DNA of 64,000 nt, taken from assembly GCA_028066245.1 (NCBI GenBank), contig JALCBR010000009.1, positions 1-64,000 on the forward strand. The letters run 5' to 3'. The DNA comes from Pirellulales bacterium. Lineage in GTDB: Bacteria > Planctomycetota > Planctomycetia > Pirellulales > S012-138. Positions 25,380 to 34,433 of the stretch are shown in pieces. Position 1 is the first letter of the stretch. Each line of letters starts with the position of its first letter. The notes beneath the pieces were generated by a model. The model was not told where the DNA came from. It ran no database searches and saw only the letters and a program-made list of their open reading frames with translations. The position numbers and the translations under genes were made by a program.

Positions 25380-27025
25380 GGGATAACTTGCGAACCGTCC
25401 CGAGATTCTTCTCCTACGGGGTAATTGCGAAAGCGGATCGAATAGTGCCGGTCGAACCAGTTGGAGATATCGCCTTCGATGGACGTGTCATACGCCGGAG
25501 ATATATGTAGCGTCTTGCCGTAGCAGTCTGCCTTGATTTCCCCATTGTCCACAATCACTCGGCCAGCTTTGATGACGTAACGTGGCAGCTCAAACATCTT
25601 CTGCTTATCGTCATCCGGCAAGTAAATGGTGATATCCGCGTCAGCCCCAGGACCCAAATGTCCTTTGTTCGCCAGCCCTAACATCCGCGCTGGTCCAGCG
25701 CGCGTGATGATACAGATCTCGTAGAGCGAATATTCGCGCTTGAGGTCCGCCAGTACGCTCCGCTGCCGGACGTGAGGGTGGACGGTCTTTAGGACGTCGT
25801 CGCGAAACGCCCGATCCATGAGCAGACGAATGATCTGAGGATAGGCCAGGAACGAGCTGCCATTGGGGTGGTCTGTGCTCATCGCCACCTGCCACGGATC
25901 ATTCACCAACAGAAACCACTCCAACCCAATCGCCCACTGAAACGCATGCACCAGACTCTTGTTCTTGTAGGCAATCGGAGCGATGCCGCAGCCCGATTCC
26001 GACTCGATGTCTGCGCTGAACCACTTAGTCTTGTAGATGTTGTGTAGGTAATACCCAATAGGTCCGTCGGCGGTCATGCTGGTCGTCTCGCCGAAGAGTA
26101 CTTGTCCAACATCGACGGTGATATTTGCGTTGTTGTTGACAAACTCAGCCAGCGACGAGACCTGCGAGCCAAACGTCTCCTCGTCAACGTCACCGCCGGC
26201 GTAGCTATGAAATTGGATATGCGCCAGATGTCCCCGGCGGCCTTCCAGAGTTTGCATGGTTTCCAGAGTCGTCGTCCAGTTGCCGGGTAAGCCCAGGTTG
26301 TTGCAGTGAATATGGACGGCGTGAGGCATGCCCAGTTCATCGACGGCGCCAGCAAGCGCTTGAATAATCTGCCGTGGAGAAACGTCAAAGGAGTGAACTT
26401 TCTCATCCAGAGAGTGCACGTTGCCAGACGCACGCAACTTCCATTCCTCCACCCCGCCAGGATTGACGATCTTGGCCGCGTAGCCCTTGGTCGCAGAAAG
26501 CAACCAGGCCAGGAAACTCTTCACCCGGGTTGAGTCGTTGTTACGCAGCGCCTGCATGACATAGTGGTTGTTGCCGACGAGGACATAGAACCCTTTATCG
26601 ATACAGGGCGTATTTTCTAATTCCTCGTGGGCGTGCCGGGCGAAAAGTGGCGACACCGCCGCGTCAAAGGCTGTCGTATAGCCCATTCCGGCGTACTTGT
26701 AGCCGGTGGCAAATGTGCTGGGCACGCTCCCCATCGTCCCCGAATGTGCCGACATTGTTCGGCGAACTGGTTCGGCCTGACGACTTCCTTCTGGCCGCAT
26801 CTTACGGGCCATATTGACCTTGGGCCCGGCAATGTGGCTATGGATATCAATGCCGCCAGGCATGACCACATAACCGGAAGCATTTAGAGTTCGATCAGCT
26901 TTTACCGACGCATCCGCCGGAGCAGCGATCATCTTCCCGCCATCGATCCACAAATCGCGAACTTCGCCGTCGATTCCATGAGCCGGGTCATAGACAGTGC
27001 CGCCGGAAATCAAGAGTTCAGGCAT
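25364..27025 (-). CDS. fhcA: Formylmethanofuran dehydrogenase subunit A (FhcA/FwdA family)
   Basis: Amidohydrolase-fold subunit that in bacteria belongs to the formyltransferase/hydrolase (Fhc) complex and releases formate from formyl-methanofuran in tetrahydromethanopterin-linked C1 metabolism. The signature ASGYVVMPGGIDIHSH (metal ligands H62 and H64) followed by IAGPKVNMARKMRPEG is diagnostic. Further matches include HIHCNNLG and DHPNGSSFLAYPQI. Length (553) matches the family. The other complex subunits (fhcB, C, D) are not in this window. In planctomycetes the pathway is thought to serve formaldehyde oxidation; the energy source here is not known. ATG at 27025. Confidence 0.92.
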   Translation of the reverse strand: MPELLISGGTVYDPAHGIDGEVRDLWIDGGKMIAAPADASVKADRTLNASGYVVMPGGIDIHSHIAGPKVNMARKMRPEGSRQAEPVRRTMSAHSGTMGSVPSTFATGYKYAGMGYTTAFDAAVSPLFARHAHEELENTPCIDKGFYVLVGNNHYVMQALRNNDSTRVKSFLAWLLSATKGYAAKIVNPGGVEEWKLRASGNVHSLDEKVHSFDVSPRQIIQALAGAVDELGMPHAVHIHCNNLGLPGNWTTTLETMQTLEGRRGHLAHIQFHSYAGGDVDEETFGSQVSSLAEFVNNNANITVDVGQVLFGETTSMTADGPIGYYLHNIYKTKWFSADIESESGCGIAPIAYKNKSLVHAFQWAIGLEWFLLVNDPWQVAMSTDHPNGSSFLAYPQIIRLLMDRAFRDDVLKTVHPHVRQRSVLADLKREYSLYEICIITRAGPARMLGLANKGHLGPGADADITIYLPDDDKQKMFELPRYVIKAGRVIVDNGEIKADCYGKTLHISPAYDTSIEGDISNWFDRHYSIRFRNYPVGEESRDGSQVIPCRND

Positions 27026-27077
27026 AGGACGTGCAGACGATTGATTGCCTGGTCTCCGCAGGGGCGCCGCACACTTC

Positions 27078-27767
27078 TTAAGACTGCGGAACCGTTAATG
27101 GCTGGCCGCTGTCTTTGGGACCAAGCTTGAGTATGAACGGGGCCGCGCGCTTGGCCCAAGCGTCTGGAGAAGGAGCGCTCGCAGCGCCTTCACCCATGCA
27201 ACTACGGAGCATGTCTGTATCCACCGTACCGGGACTGAGGGCGATGGCCGCCATCTCTGCCGGCAACTCCGTGGCCAATCCTTGCGTCAAACCTTCAATG
27301 GCCCACTTGGATGTGCAATACGGGACAACTTGCGGAGATGTTGAACGTCCCCAGCCGGAACTGAGATTAACAATCACCCCGTGGCCAGCTTCCATCATTG
27401 GCGGTAGAAAACAGCGGATGACATTCGCAACGCCGTTGACGTTTACTGCCATCAACCTGTCAAACTCGCTGGCCGGGATGTCCCAGAACGGGGCGTTGGC
27501 GTTGATCAACGCTGCGTTGTTGATGAGGAGGTCAGGGGGCGGCAAGTCGCCGCCCAGCAATTCGCCCGCCCAATCACGGACTTGCGTTTCATCACTGACG
27601 TCGACTTTGCGAAAACGGTGCGGCGAACCGAACTTGAGCTCTAGCTCTTCAAGACCGACTTCACCCCGTGCACACCCATAGACGGTGTGGCCAGCCCTGA
27701 CGAACTCGCCGACCAACGCCCGACCGATGCCGCGGCTGACGCCTGTGAGAAGGATGACTCGGGACAT
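27078..27767 (-). CDS. Short-chain dehydrogenase/reductase (SDR)
   Basis: 229 residues. Rossmann cofactor motif TGVSRGIG (8-15), structural motif NNAA (about 85), and the catalytic triad context SSGWG ... YCTSKWAIEG with Tyr-x3-Lys. Classical SDR length. Substrate unknown. It sits 52 nt upstream of fhcA on the same strand and could be cotranscribed with it; a C1-linked role is only a possibility. It diverges from the SRPBCC gene. Confidence 0.9.
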   Translation of the reverse strand: MSRVILLTGVSRGIGRALVGEFVRAGHTVYGCARGEVGLEELELKFGSPHRFRKVDVSDETQVRDWAGELLGGDLPPPDLLINNAALINANAPFWDIPASEFDRLMAVNVNGVANVIRCFLPPMMEAGHGVIVNLSSGWGRSTSPQVVPYCTSKWAIEGLTQGLATELPAEMAAIALSPGTVDTDMLRSCMGEGAASAPSPDAWAKRAAPFILKLGPKDSGQPLTVPQS

Positions 27768-27825
27768 GGAATTCAGCGCTCGGCCAGAATGCTAACGTAT
27801 TTGTCGATACGCAAAGCTGTGTATG

Positions 27826-27856
27826 TTGATCGTACGACGCAACCCGTACGTGTCAA
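27826..27856. promoter_or_regulatory. Operator-like palindrome between divergent genes
   Basis: TTGATCGTACG (27826-27836) and CGTACGTGTCAA (27845-27856) form an interrupted inverted repeat (one bulged base) in the 118-nt divergent region between the SDR and SRPBCC genes, a position where a dual regulator could bind. Confidence 0.35.
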
Positions 27857-27885
27857 TCTGAAGTCACGCTGGCACAGGCCGCTTC

Positions 27886-28332
27886 ATGAAACTCAAAGAG
27901 ACTTGCAAAATCCACGTTCCTCGGAAACTGGTATGGACGGCAACCATCGAGATCGATCGCTGGCCCCAATGGACTCCTACTGTTCAGACTGTTGAGCGGA
28001 TTGATGAAGGACCGCTCCGCGTTGGTAGTGAAGCGTTCCTCAAACAACCCGGCATGCCAAAGTCCCGTTGGCGAGTGACGTCACTGGACGCTGGCCGGCG
28101 ATTCGCCTGGGAAACCCGCATGCGCGGGATGCGCATCGTCGCCACGCATGAATTGGCCGATTGTGAAGCGGGCACTCGCAATACGCTGATTGTTGAGATG
28201 CAGGGAGTTGCCACCTGGCTGCTGGCTCCACTCATCTGGTTTTCCGCGCGGAAGAATCTAAAGACGGAAAACGCTGCGCTGAAGCGTTTCTGCGAATCAC
28301 AGGCGGCGGGCTCAGGAAGAACGACAAACTGA
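27886..28332 (+). CDS. SRPBCC-superfamily (polyketide cyclase/START-like) protein
   Basis: 148 residues with the classic SRPBCC opening (ETCKIHVPRKLVWTATIEID, then RWPQWTPTV), a beta-grasp pattern (GSEAFLKQPGMPKSRWRVTS) and a C-terminal long helix near 115-140. Such proteins bind hydrophobic ligands. No ligand or partner can be assigned. ATG at 27886; the divergent palindrome upstream could control it. Confidence 0.8.
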   Translation: MKLKETCKIHVPRKLVWTATIEIDRWPQWTPTVQTVERIDEGPLRVGSEAFLKQPGMPKSRWRVTSLDAGRRFAWETRMRGMRIVATHELADCEAGTRNTLIVEMQGVATWLLAPLIWFSARKNLKTENAALKRFCESQAAGSGRTTN

Positions 28333-28471
28333 TCTTGCCTGGCGGAAGCAATCAGGGCTTCAATGCGGTCGTTGGTTTCTTGCTCGTTCCGCCTGAGATG
28401 TCCGCCCTCCCAGAGGCGGACCATCTTCGGTACGTGCTAGCATCCCTTGAGCAAAGCTCCTGAGGACAATT

Positions 28472-29263
28472 ATGGCATCCTCCGCTTCCAAGCCTGTCGT
28501 TGTCGTTATCCCTGCTCGGCTGAATTCCACGCGGCTGCCGCGGAAAATGCTGCTACGGGAAACCGGCAAAACGCTCGTCCAACATACGTACGAAGGCGCC
28601 GCGGCTTCTCGATGTGCATCGCAAGTGATCGTTGCGACGGACTGCGATGAGATCGCCGACGAGGTGAGGGCGTTCGGCGGAAATGCTCAAATGACATCAG
28701 TTGATTGTGCGAGCGGAACCGACCGGGTGGCGGAGGTAGCCCAAACCCTGCCGGAAGCCGAAATCTTCGTGAATGTTCAGGGTGATGAACCGGAGATTGC
28801 AGGAGAGGCCGTGGACGCATGCGTGTCAGCATTGCGAAGCGATCCGGACGCGGTGATGTCAACGTTGGCGTCGCCTATCCGCGAGCGGGACGTCCTCACT
28901 GCAAGTTCTTGTGTCAAAGTCATTTGTGACGCGGCCGGGCGAGCGATCTACTTCAGTCGCGGGATGTTGCCGTTTGCGCGCAAATGGGATGACCAATTGC
29001 TTGAGAGAGATCCGCCGGTTTACTTACAACACATGGGAATCTATGCGTTTCGCCGCGATTTCCTGTTGCGCTTCCCCGCTTTGCCGAAGTCGCCCTGGGA
29101 GCAGATTGAGTCGCTTGAGCAATTGAGAGCGCTTCACGCGGGGTTCAAGATTGCGGTGCAAATCGTTGATACACTTAGTGTTGGGATCGACACGCCGGAA
29201 GAATACCAACAATTTGTTCGGCGCACCCAAGAGCAAACGGGGAATACCTCAATAGCGGCATAA
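28472..29263 (+). CDS. kdsB: 3-deoxy-manno-octulosonate cytidylyltransferase
   Basis: Activates Kdo with CTP to give CMP-Kdo for lipopolysaccharide inner core. Diagnostic signatures: VVVIPARLNSTRLPRKMLL (nucleotide-binding N-terminus), VIVATDCDEIADEV, SGTDRVAEV and VNVQGDEPEI (metal/CTP site), and SPWEQIESLEQLRAL near the C-terminus. Length (263) is normal. The ATG at 28472 has AGGA (28463-28466) at 5-nt spacing. It implies Kdo-containing lipopolysaccharide. Neighbours are unrelated, so no kds operon is visible. Confidence 0.95.
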   Translation: MASSASKPVVVVIPARLNSTRLPRKMLLRETGKTLVQHTYEGAAASRCASQVIVATDCDEIADEVRAFGGNAQMTSVDCASGTDRVAEVAQTLPEAEIFVNVQGDEPEIAGEAVDACVSALRSDPDAVMSTLASPIRERDVLTASSCVKVICDAAGRAIYFSRGMLPFARKWDDQLLERDPPVYLQHMGIYAFRRDFLLRFPALPKSPWEQIESLEQLRALHAGFKIAVQIVDTLSVGIDTPEEYQQFVRRTQEQTGNTSIAA

Positions 29264-29590
29264 CGTCGACTCAACGTCGCGGCTCCGCATCTAAGAGGGC
29301 AGAATCGCAAGGAAATTTTGGCTTCTAGGATGTGTCAGACCATAATGGACGGTAGTCGGAAGTGTACTTTCGGCTATCATTCCAACGCCTCCTACGGTCA
29401 TTTCCTTCTCTTCGCCGACCGCGTCAGGTCATTTCCCCCAACGCAAGGGCGAGTGGTCCAAAGGAGGTCGCGGGCCTGCAGGGGTGCATTCGCCGCAAGC
29501 GGTTGAAATCTCACACTTTAGGGGTGATGAATTCCCATCATTTTCTCGCCGCTGCTGAGTACAACCGCCAGATCCCTTCGCTTTTCTCCT
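29264..29590. other. Gene-free interval kdsB / ECF sigma
   Basis: About 327 nt; must hold the promoter of the following sigma gene. No RNA gene, terminator or clear promoter motif identified. Confidence 0.4.
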
Positions 29591-30133
29591 ATGGATGACT
29601 CGCACACCTCCGCGAGCCCAAGTGCTGAAGTCAACAGCCCTTCCGTCAATATGGGAGAGCTGATTGAAAAGCATCAGGTCGTGTTGTGGCGGTACTTGCG
29701 GGTGCTGGGATGTGAACCGTCGTTAGCGGATGACCTGACTCAAGAAACGTTTTTGGCGGTGCTGACCAAGCCGTTTGAGGATTATGGGGACCAATCCACG
29801 CTCAAATATCTGCGGACGGTGGCGCGGAACCTGTTGATTTCAAGACATCGCCGCGAATCGCGCTGCAAACTACAGGCTCAGATCGATCATGTGGATTTGA
29901 TTTGGGACCGTTGGACAGGGGATGACAAAGACGACCTGCCTCTTGTCGCATTGCGGGAATGTTTCAATAAGTTGCGGGAGAAAGCGCAAACCGCTTTGAA
30001 CCTCCGCTTTCGCGAACGGAAAACTCGCAAGGAAATCGCTGAAGCGGTCAACATGTCAGAGCACGGCGCAAAGAACTTAATGCAGCGGGCCAAAAGAGCG
30101 CTGCGGGATTGTGTGGAAAGGAGAATCAAGTGA
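29591..30133 (+). CDS. ECF-type RNA polymerase sigma factor
   Basis: 180 residues. Region 2 spans about 20-85 (LGCEPSLADDLTQETFLAVL, then YLRTVARNLLISRHR) and region 4 about 120-175 (KTRKEIAEAVNMSEHGAKNL, then MQRAKRALRD). A compact two-domain ECF sigma. Its TGA overlaps the ATG of the DUF1549/DUF1553 gene (TGATG), so the two are translationally coupled, and the downstream protein has a single transmembrane helix placed as in anti-sigma factors. Confidence 0.9.
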   Translation: MDDSHTSASPSAEVNSPSVNMGELIEKHQVVLWRYLRVLGCEPSLADDLTQETFLAVLTKPFEDYGDQSTLKYLRTVARNLLISRHRRESRCKLQAQIDHVDLIWDRWTGDDKDDLPLVALRECFNKLREKAQTALNLRFRERKTRKEIAEAVNMSEHGAKNLMQRAKRALRDCVERRIK

Positions 30134-32523
30134 TGTCCGCAGGGGACAACGGACAACACGAAGATCATGCCGCCAATGGGCAAGAGCGCAAGCCGTCAGA
30201 AGAACTGGCTGCGCCTGCTGGTCGTTCCAGTCTAGAAGACGCACAGGCTGAAGTGCTCGCCCAACAAGCCGAGCGATTGTTCCTCAACGCCTGTCTGGAA
30301 GAAGTGCTGGGAAATGAGACACCGCCGGACCTGGCTCCGGAAATTCTGGCGCGGCTTGCTCAGGCGGATTTGGCATCGAGTTCGATCAACGGCAGCAATG
30401 GCTATGTCCCCGCCGTGGAAAAGGCGTTGCTAAGCTTCAACGGCAATGGCGATTCCCGCTTGTCACAACCCCCAATATCCACCATCTCGGGCAATGGCAC
30501 CTCAAGCAATGGTGTTTCGGGTAATGGCGTCGCGGCCGAACCGTCCTCATCCGCCCAACGCAGCTCGGAAGAGGTCTCAAGGTCACGTGAGTCCAAGCGT
30601 GGCTGGCTGATTACCATTACCGCCACCACAGCTTGTCTGTTGCTGGCATTCGTCACCTATCTCAACTGGCAAGCGGTCTTTGGAGACCGTGGGAACGAAA
30701 CGGTCCATTCGGCAACCGATGATACAAGCCAGCCATCGCGTACTAGCGATGCGGATCAAAGAATTGCAACGGATTCACCGACGGATAATCGCGGTTCAGG
30801 CAACGCTGAATCTTCTGCTTCTGACACACCCGGTTCCACGCGATTGGCAAACGGCAACCAGTCGCTTGACACGGTCAATCCGGACAATGACGCATTGCCG
30901 CTGGATGCTGGGGGCACCCCATCGTTGACCCGTCCGGTCGAGGCGATCGTGGCCCAGATCAACTCCAGGATTGAAGAGCGTTGGCAAGAGGAGAGCATTA
31001 CCCCTGCGGATTGGGCGACGGACGCGGAATGGTGCCGGCGGGTTTTTCTGGATGTGCTAGGGCGAATCCCCACGGTTGAAGAATCCGTAGACTACGTGAC
31101 CAGCAGTGACGCCGCCAAAAAGCAGCAACTCGTTAGCAGCTTGCTCTACGGCGAAGAGTACCGGGACGAGTTTTCTGACCATTGGGCCGGAGTATGGACC
31201 AACGTGCTGATCGGCCGTGAAGGTGGCACGCAGCCCCGCGGGATCGTCAGTCGCGAAGGTTTGCACAGCTACCTGGCGAGCGCCTTTGAGCAGGACAAGT
31301 CGTATGACGGCATCGTGACTGATTTGATCACCGCCACGGGCGCGAATCGGCCTGGCGCAGCGGACTTCAACGGCGCCGTCAACTTCTTATTGGACAACAT
31401 GGACCATGACGCGGTCAGCGCTACGGCGAAAACGTCCCAGATTTTCCTGGCCCGTCAGGTTCAATGCGCTCAATGTCATAACCATCCGTTCTATGAACAA
31501 CCGCAGCGGCAATTCTGGGAGATGAATGCGTTCTTTCGCCAGACACGAGTCGTGAGGCCGCGCGGCGGGAGTGCCGGACGAAGAAACGGCGTCGCGCGGT
31601 TGATGGACCGAGATTTCGCCGGTCAAGGAAATCGTCGGAACGCGGACGAAGCAGACATCTACTATGAGCGGGCCAATGGTTTGCTGGAGGTTGCCTTTCC
31701 CAGGTTCTTGGATGGCACGTCGATCAATCCCTCCGGCCGATTGGCGGTTGTCAATCGCCGGCAGGAGTTGGCCGACATGATCGTCAAATCGCCCGCCATG
31801 GCGGAAGCGATTGTCAATCGAACGTGGGGCTACTTTTTGGGCTCGGGTTTTAGTCTGCCTGTGGATGACCTCGGACCGCATCAAAGTGTTTCTCATCCGG
31901 ACCTGCTTGATGACCTTGCCGCAGATTTTCGCGAGCAAGGCCATGACTTACGCCGCTTGATGCAAAGCATCGTGCTGTCCAGGCCGTATGCCATCTCAAG
32001 TGAAGCTGCCAACCCGGCAAGTTCCGGAGATGAACGCATTGGTGCCGGTGGTCCACTGTTCAGCCGTTTCTATTCCCGGCAACTTCCGCCAGAAGCTGTC
32101 TTTGATTCCTTACTGGTCGCGGCTGGTCGTCACCGGAGTGGGAACGCGACGGCTCAAAATCGTGCACGTCGGTTGTGGCTAGGCCAATTCACCATCGAAT
32201 TGGAGAACGATGAAAATCGCGAGGTCGATCTGTTCGACGGCGCTATTCCCCAGACGCTGGAAATGTGGAATGGGGCGATGACCTCTCAGGCCCTCTCTCT
32301 TAAAGACAAAGGGCTCCTGGCAAGTATCGCCAACAGCAACATGCCGAATCCTGACAAGATCAAGCACCTGTTCCTGGCCGCGCTCTCGCGCGAGCCCACG
32401 GACGCCGAGATGCGTCTGGTGGGGACGATGTTGCGCGACTCCAGCGAAGCAGAAATTCCACCACTCCTCCAAGACGTGTACTGGTCTTTGCTAAATTCCA
32501 GTGAGTTCATCCTGCAGCATTGA
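30133..32523 (+). CDS. Membrane-anchored DUF1549/DUF1553 protein with CxxCH motif, coupled to ECF sigma
   Basis: 796 residues. Residues 1-155 are polar, with a helical patch (LAPEILARLAQADLASSSI) resembling the cytoplasmic head of planctomycete anti-sigma proteins. One transmembrane helix lies near 158-178 (WLITITATTACLLLAFVTY), then a Ser/Asp-rich spacer, a DUF1549 domain (about 275-480) with CAQCHNHPF (CxxCH, 445-449), and a DUF1553 domain (about 530-795: NRTWGYFLGSGFSLPVDDLG, DLRRLMQSIVLSRPYA). The family is planctomycete-typical and lacks a proven function; CxxCH could bind c-type heme in the periplasm. Start overlap with the sigma gene gives ATG at 30133. A hairpin at 32629 follows. Confidence 0.9.
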   Translation: MSAGDNGQHEDHAANGQERKPSEELAAPAGRSSLEDAQAEVLAQQAERLFLNACLEEVLGNETPPDLAPEILARLAQADLASSSINGSNGYVPAVEKALLSFNGNGDSRLSQPPISTISGNGTSSNGVSGNGVAAEPSSSAQRSSEEVSRSRESKRGWLITITATTACLLLAFVTYLNWQAVFGDRGNETVHSATDDTSQPSRTSDADQRIATDSPTDNRGSGNAESSASDTPGSTRLANGNQSLDTVNPDNDALPLDAGGTPSLTRPVEAIVAQINSRIEERWQEESITPADWATDAEWCRRVFLDVLGRIPTVEESVDYVTSSDAAKKQQLVSSLLYGEEYRDEFSDHWAGVWTNVLIGREGGTQPRGIVSREGLHSYLASAFEQDKSYDGIVTDLITATGANRPGAADFNGAVNFLLDNMDHDAVSATAKTSQIFLARQVQCAQCHNHPFYEQPQRQFWEMNAFFRQTRVVRPRGGSAGRRNGVARLMDRDFAGQGNRRNADEADIYYERANGLLEVAFPRFLDGTSINPSGRLAVVNRRQELADMIVKSPAMAEAIVNRTWGYFLGSGFSLPVDDLGPHQSVSHPDLLDDLAADFREQGHDLRRLMQSIVLSRPYAISSEAANPASSGDERIGAGGPLFSRFYSRQLPPEAVFDSLLVAAGRHRSGNATAQNRARRLWLGQFTIELENDENREVDLFDGAIPQTLEMWNGAMTSQALSLKDKGLLASIANSNMPNPDKIKHLFLAALSREPTDAEMRLVGTMLRDSSEAEIPPLLQDVYWSLLNSSEFILQH

Positions 32524-32628
32524 CGGTCGCGGCGCTTCGCGGTGGTAGAGAACGCGCGCAACGCTCCTTATCTCGCGGCTGGTTGAATATTCGAGGCGAA
32601 CGGGTTTCTGAAGACGGGGAATGTAAAG

Positions 32629-32668
32629 CAAACGCCGCCGAAGTGACTGCTCACTTCGACGGCGTTTG
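32629..32668. terminator. Bidirectional hairpin terminator between convergent genes
   Basis: An 18-bp stem with one mismatch, CAAACGCCGCCGAAGTGA (32629-32646) / TCACTTCGACGGCGTTTG (32651-32668), with a 4-nt CTGC loop. It lies between the convergent DUF1549/DUF1553 and ECF sigma genes. Neither side has a long U-tract, so efficiency is uncertain. Confidence 0.6.
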
Positions 32669-32724
32669 TGATTGGCAACGACTTGGAGGTCTAATCAAGC
32701 GAACTGCCCACGCGACTACTCGCG

Positions 32725-33291
32725 TCACGTCGGCGCGAGTTCGTGCAGTTCCTTGGCCAGTCGCTTCCGGGCGACGTGCAGCCGACGCTTGATCGTACCG
32801 ACCGGCGAAGCGAACGATTCGCTCATCTCCGCCAGCGACTGGCCGCTCAGGTAGAACGCTTCCAGGGTTTCCCGGTCGAGCTTACCCAGCCGGCGCAGAC
32901 CATGCCGGACCTGTTGCGCTTCCTCGCGCCGCAGGACGTCCGTCATCGGCGTCGAGTCTTCGGCAACCGTGGCTTCCAACGTCGACGCATCCGTGCTCAG
33001 CATCGGACCACGACGGACTGCCCGATTGATCGCCATACGGTTGGTCATCGACCGCAGCCAGCTCGCGAAGCAAGCCGGTTCACGCAGTTGATGCAGCTTC
33101 CGCATCGCCTGGACAAACACTTCCTGCGTCAACTCTTGAGCTTCGGCGTCGTTCCCCAGCCGGCGCATGGCCGTGGCGTAGACCGCCCGCTCGAAGCGTT
33201 CAGCCAGTTCGCCAAAAGCGGCTCGATCGCCCGCTTGAGCTTGGAGAACCAAAGCCCGCAGTTCTGTGTCTTGCAATTGAGTGATGGTCAT
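32725..33291 (-). CDS. ECF-type RNA polymerase sigma factor
   Basis: 188 residues of well-formed ECF type: region 2 about 18-85 (AFGELAERFERAVYATAMRR, EAQELTQEVFVQAMRKLHQL, SWLRSMTNRMAINRAVR) and region 4 about 130-185 (LDRETLEAFYLSGQSLAEMS, ESFASPVGTIKRRLHVARKR). No anti-sigma gene is visible immediately downstream; the neighbouring DUF1549/DUF1553 gene is convergent and has its own sigma. The 1.1 kb upstream is non-coding, so its promoter is there. Confidence 0.92.
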   Translation of the reverse strand: MTITQLQDTELRALVLQAQAGDRAAFGELAERFERAVYATAMRRLGNDAEAQELTQEVFVQAMRKLHQLREPACFASWLRSMTNRMAINRAVRRGPMLSTDASTLEATVAEDSTPMTDVLRREEAQQVRHGLRRLGKLDRETLEAFYLSGQSLAEMSESFASPVGTIKRRLHVARKRLAKELHELAPT

Positions 33292-34433
33292 GATGTTTCT
33301 CTCGTTTTGAAGGGCGTTTTCATAACGCCGTTTTGGTTAACCTGCGGCACAAGCGATTTATCCGCACGGAACACGGATCCAGCCGTGAGACCAAACGCGG
33401 ATGGGACGACTTCCGACAATGCGGGCGTGCCAGTACCAGGCTGATTGCCATCGCTGTCGCGATGGGACAATCGGAAGCACGAACAACTCGCGCAAACGAA
33501 GTCTGGTCGCGACTACCAGCGAGCGGTCCCGCTTGGCGGCTGCCTGCGAAAGGTTCTCAAATGGCTGAGAGCCTGTTCGACTAGCCGACGTTTGCCGGCC
33601 GGCGTTCGCCGAGTCGGACGACTGAGCCGCCGGGCGTATCGCCGGGACTCATCCGTTCCGCTCCGCCGCAACTCGTGCCCAGGCGTTTCCCGGCGGTGAC
33701 AACGCGTTGTCCTTGCGTCGTCTTGCCGGTCGCGCCCTGCCATCCACGCTGGGCGGTCCCGGTGTTGGCCGGATTTGCCCTTGGCGTCGCTTCTCTTGCT
33801 ATCGCAAAAGAAGCTAAGACGACGGGGTCACGATGCCTCGCCAACACACTGTTGGCGCGGTGCGCACCTGCTGGTAGCGACATCGCCTGGGACGGGATTG
33901 ACCGCGAATAGATGGAGGCGGACTCCGAGCGCACGTCTTGACCCGCGCCCAGGACGGCGTCGCGCTGCAAAAGCACGGCGAAATCGTCTTGGAAACGTCG
34001 ATTGTCAATGGCGTTGCGCATTGGACCGCTCCTCGCGGTAAGAGAGAAAAACCAACTCCATCTTGCGACAGCAGGCTTCCGCCTGGAGTCACTCATTCCT
34101 ACACATGCTTCGGTCAAACAACTGATCTGTTCAAAGCTTAATCCCAGTTTTTGTATCCGCCTGCGCGGATTTTCAGGATTTCGCCAGCCAGGTAGATTGA
34201 CTGCCAGATGATCTTCGCCAAGGGGATGAACCTTGGGCGCACAAAATCTGGCCACATGAGCATGATAGACGTGCGCGAGTAGGAAAAGGTTCGCGTCTTT
34301 TAGGATAAATTTATAAGTTGCTATTGATTAACGGCTTACGTCTTTCAAAACTCGACGTAAACCTGAAAAAAGTGAGCTCGACGCTGGTCACGTCAGTCTG
34401 GCTGGGCGCAACCCTCATGTTGAACCACCTTGT
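33292..34433. other. 1.1-kb interval without a convincing gene
   Basis: Several frames are open here but their products are low in hydrophobic periodicity and lack initiation signals. The first ~500 nt contain GC-rich hairpins, for example around AGGTTCTCA (33551-33559) / TGAGAGCCT (33566-33574) and the GC-rich stretch 33590-33660; the last ~180 nt (34256-34433) are AT-rich. It may hold a structured RNA, regulatory sequence or a decayed gene. I could not match any known RNA. Confidence 0.4.

Noticed and set aside
33581-34255. 224-codon open frame on the - strand in the 1.1-kb gap
   Set aside because: Product has no domain, no ribosome-binding site and a composition typical of translated non-coding GC-rich DNA.
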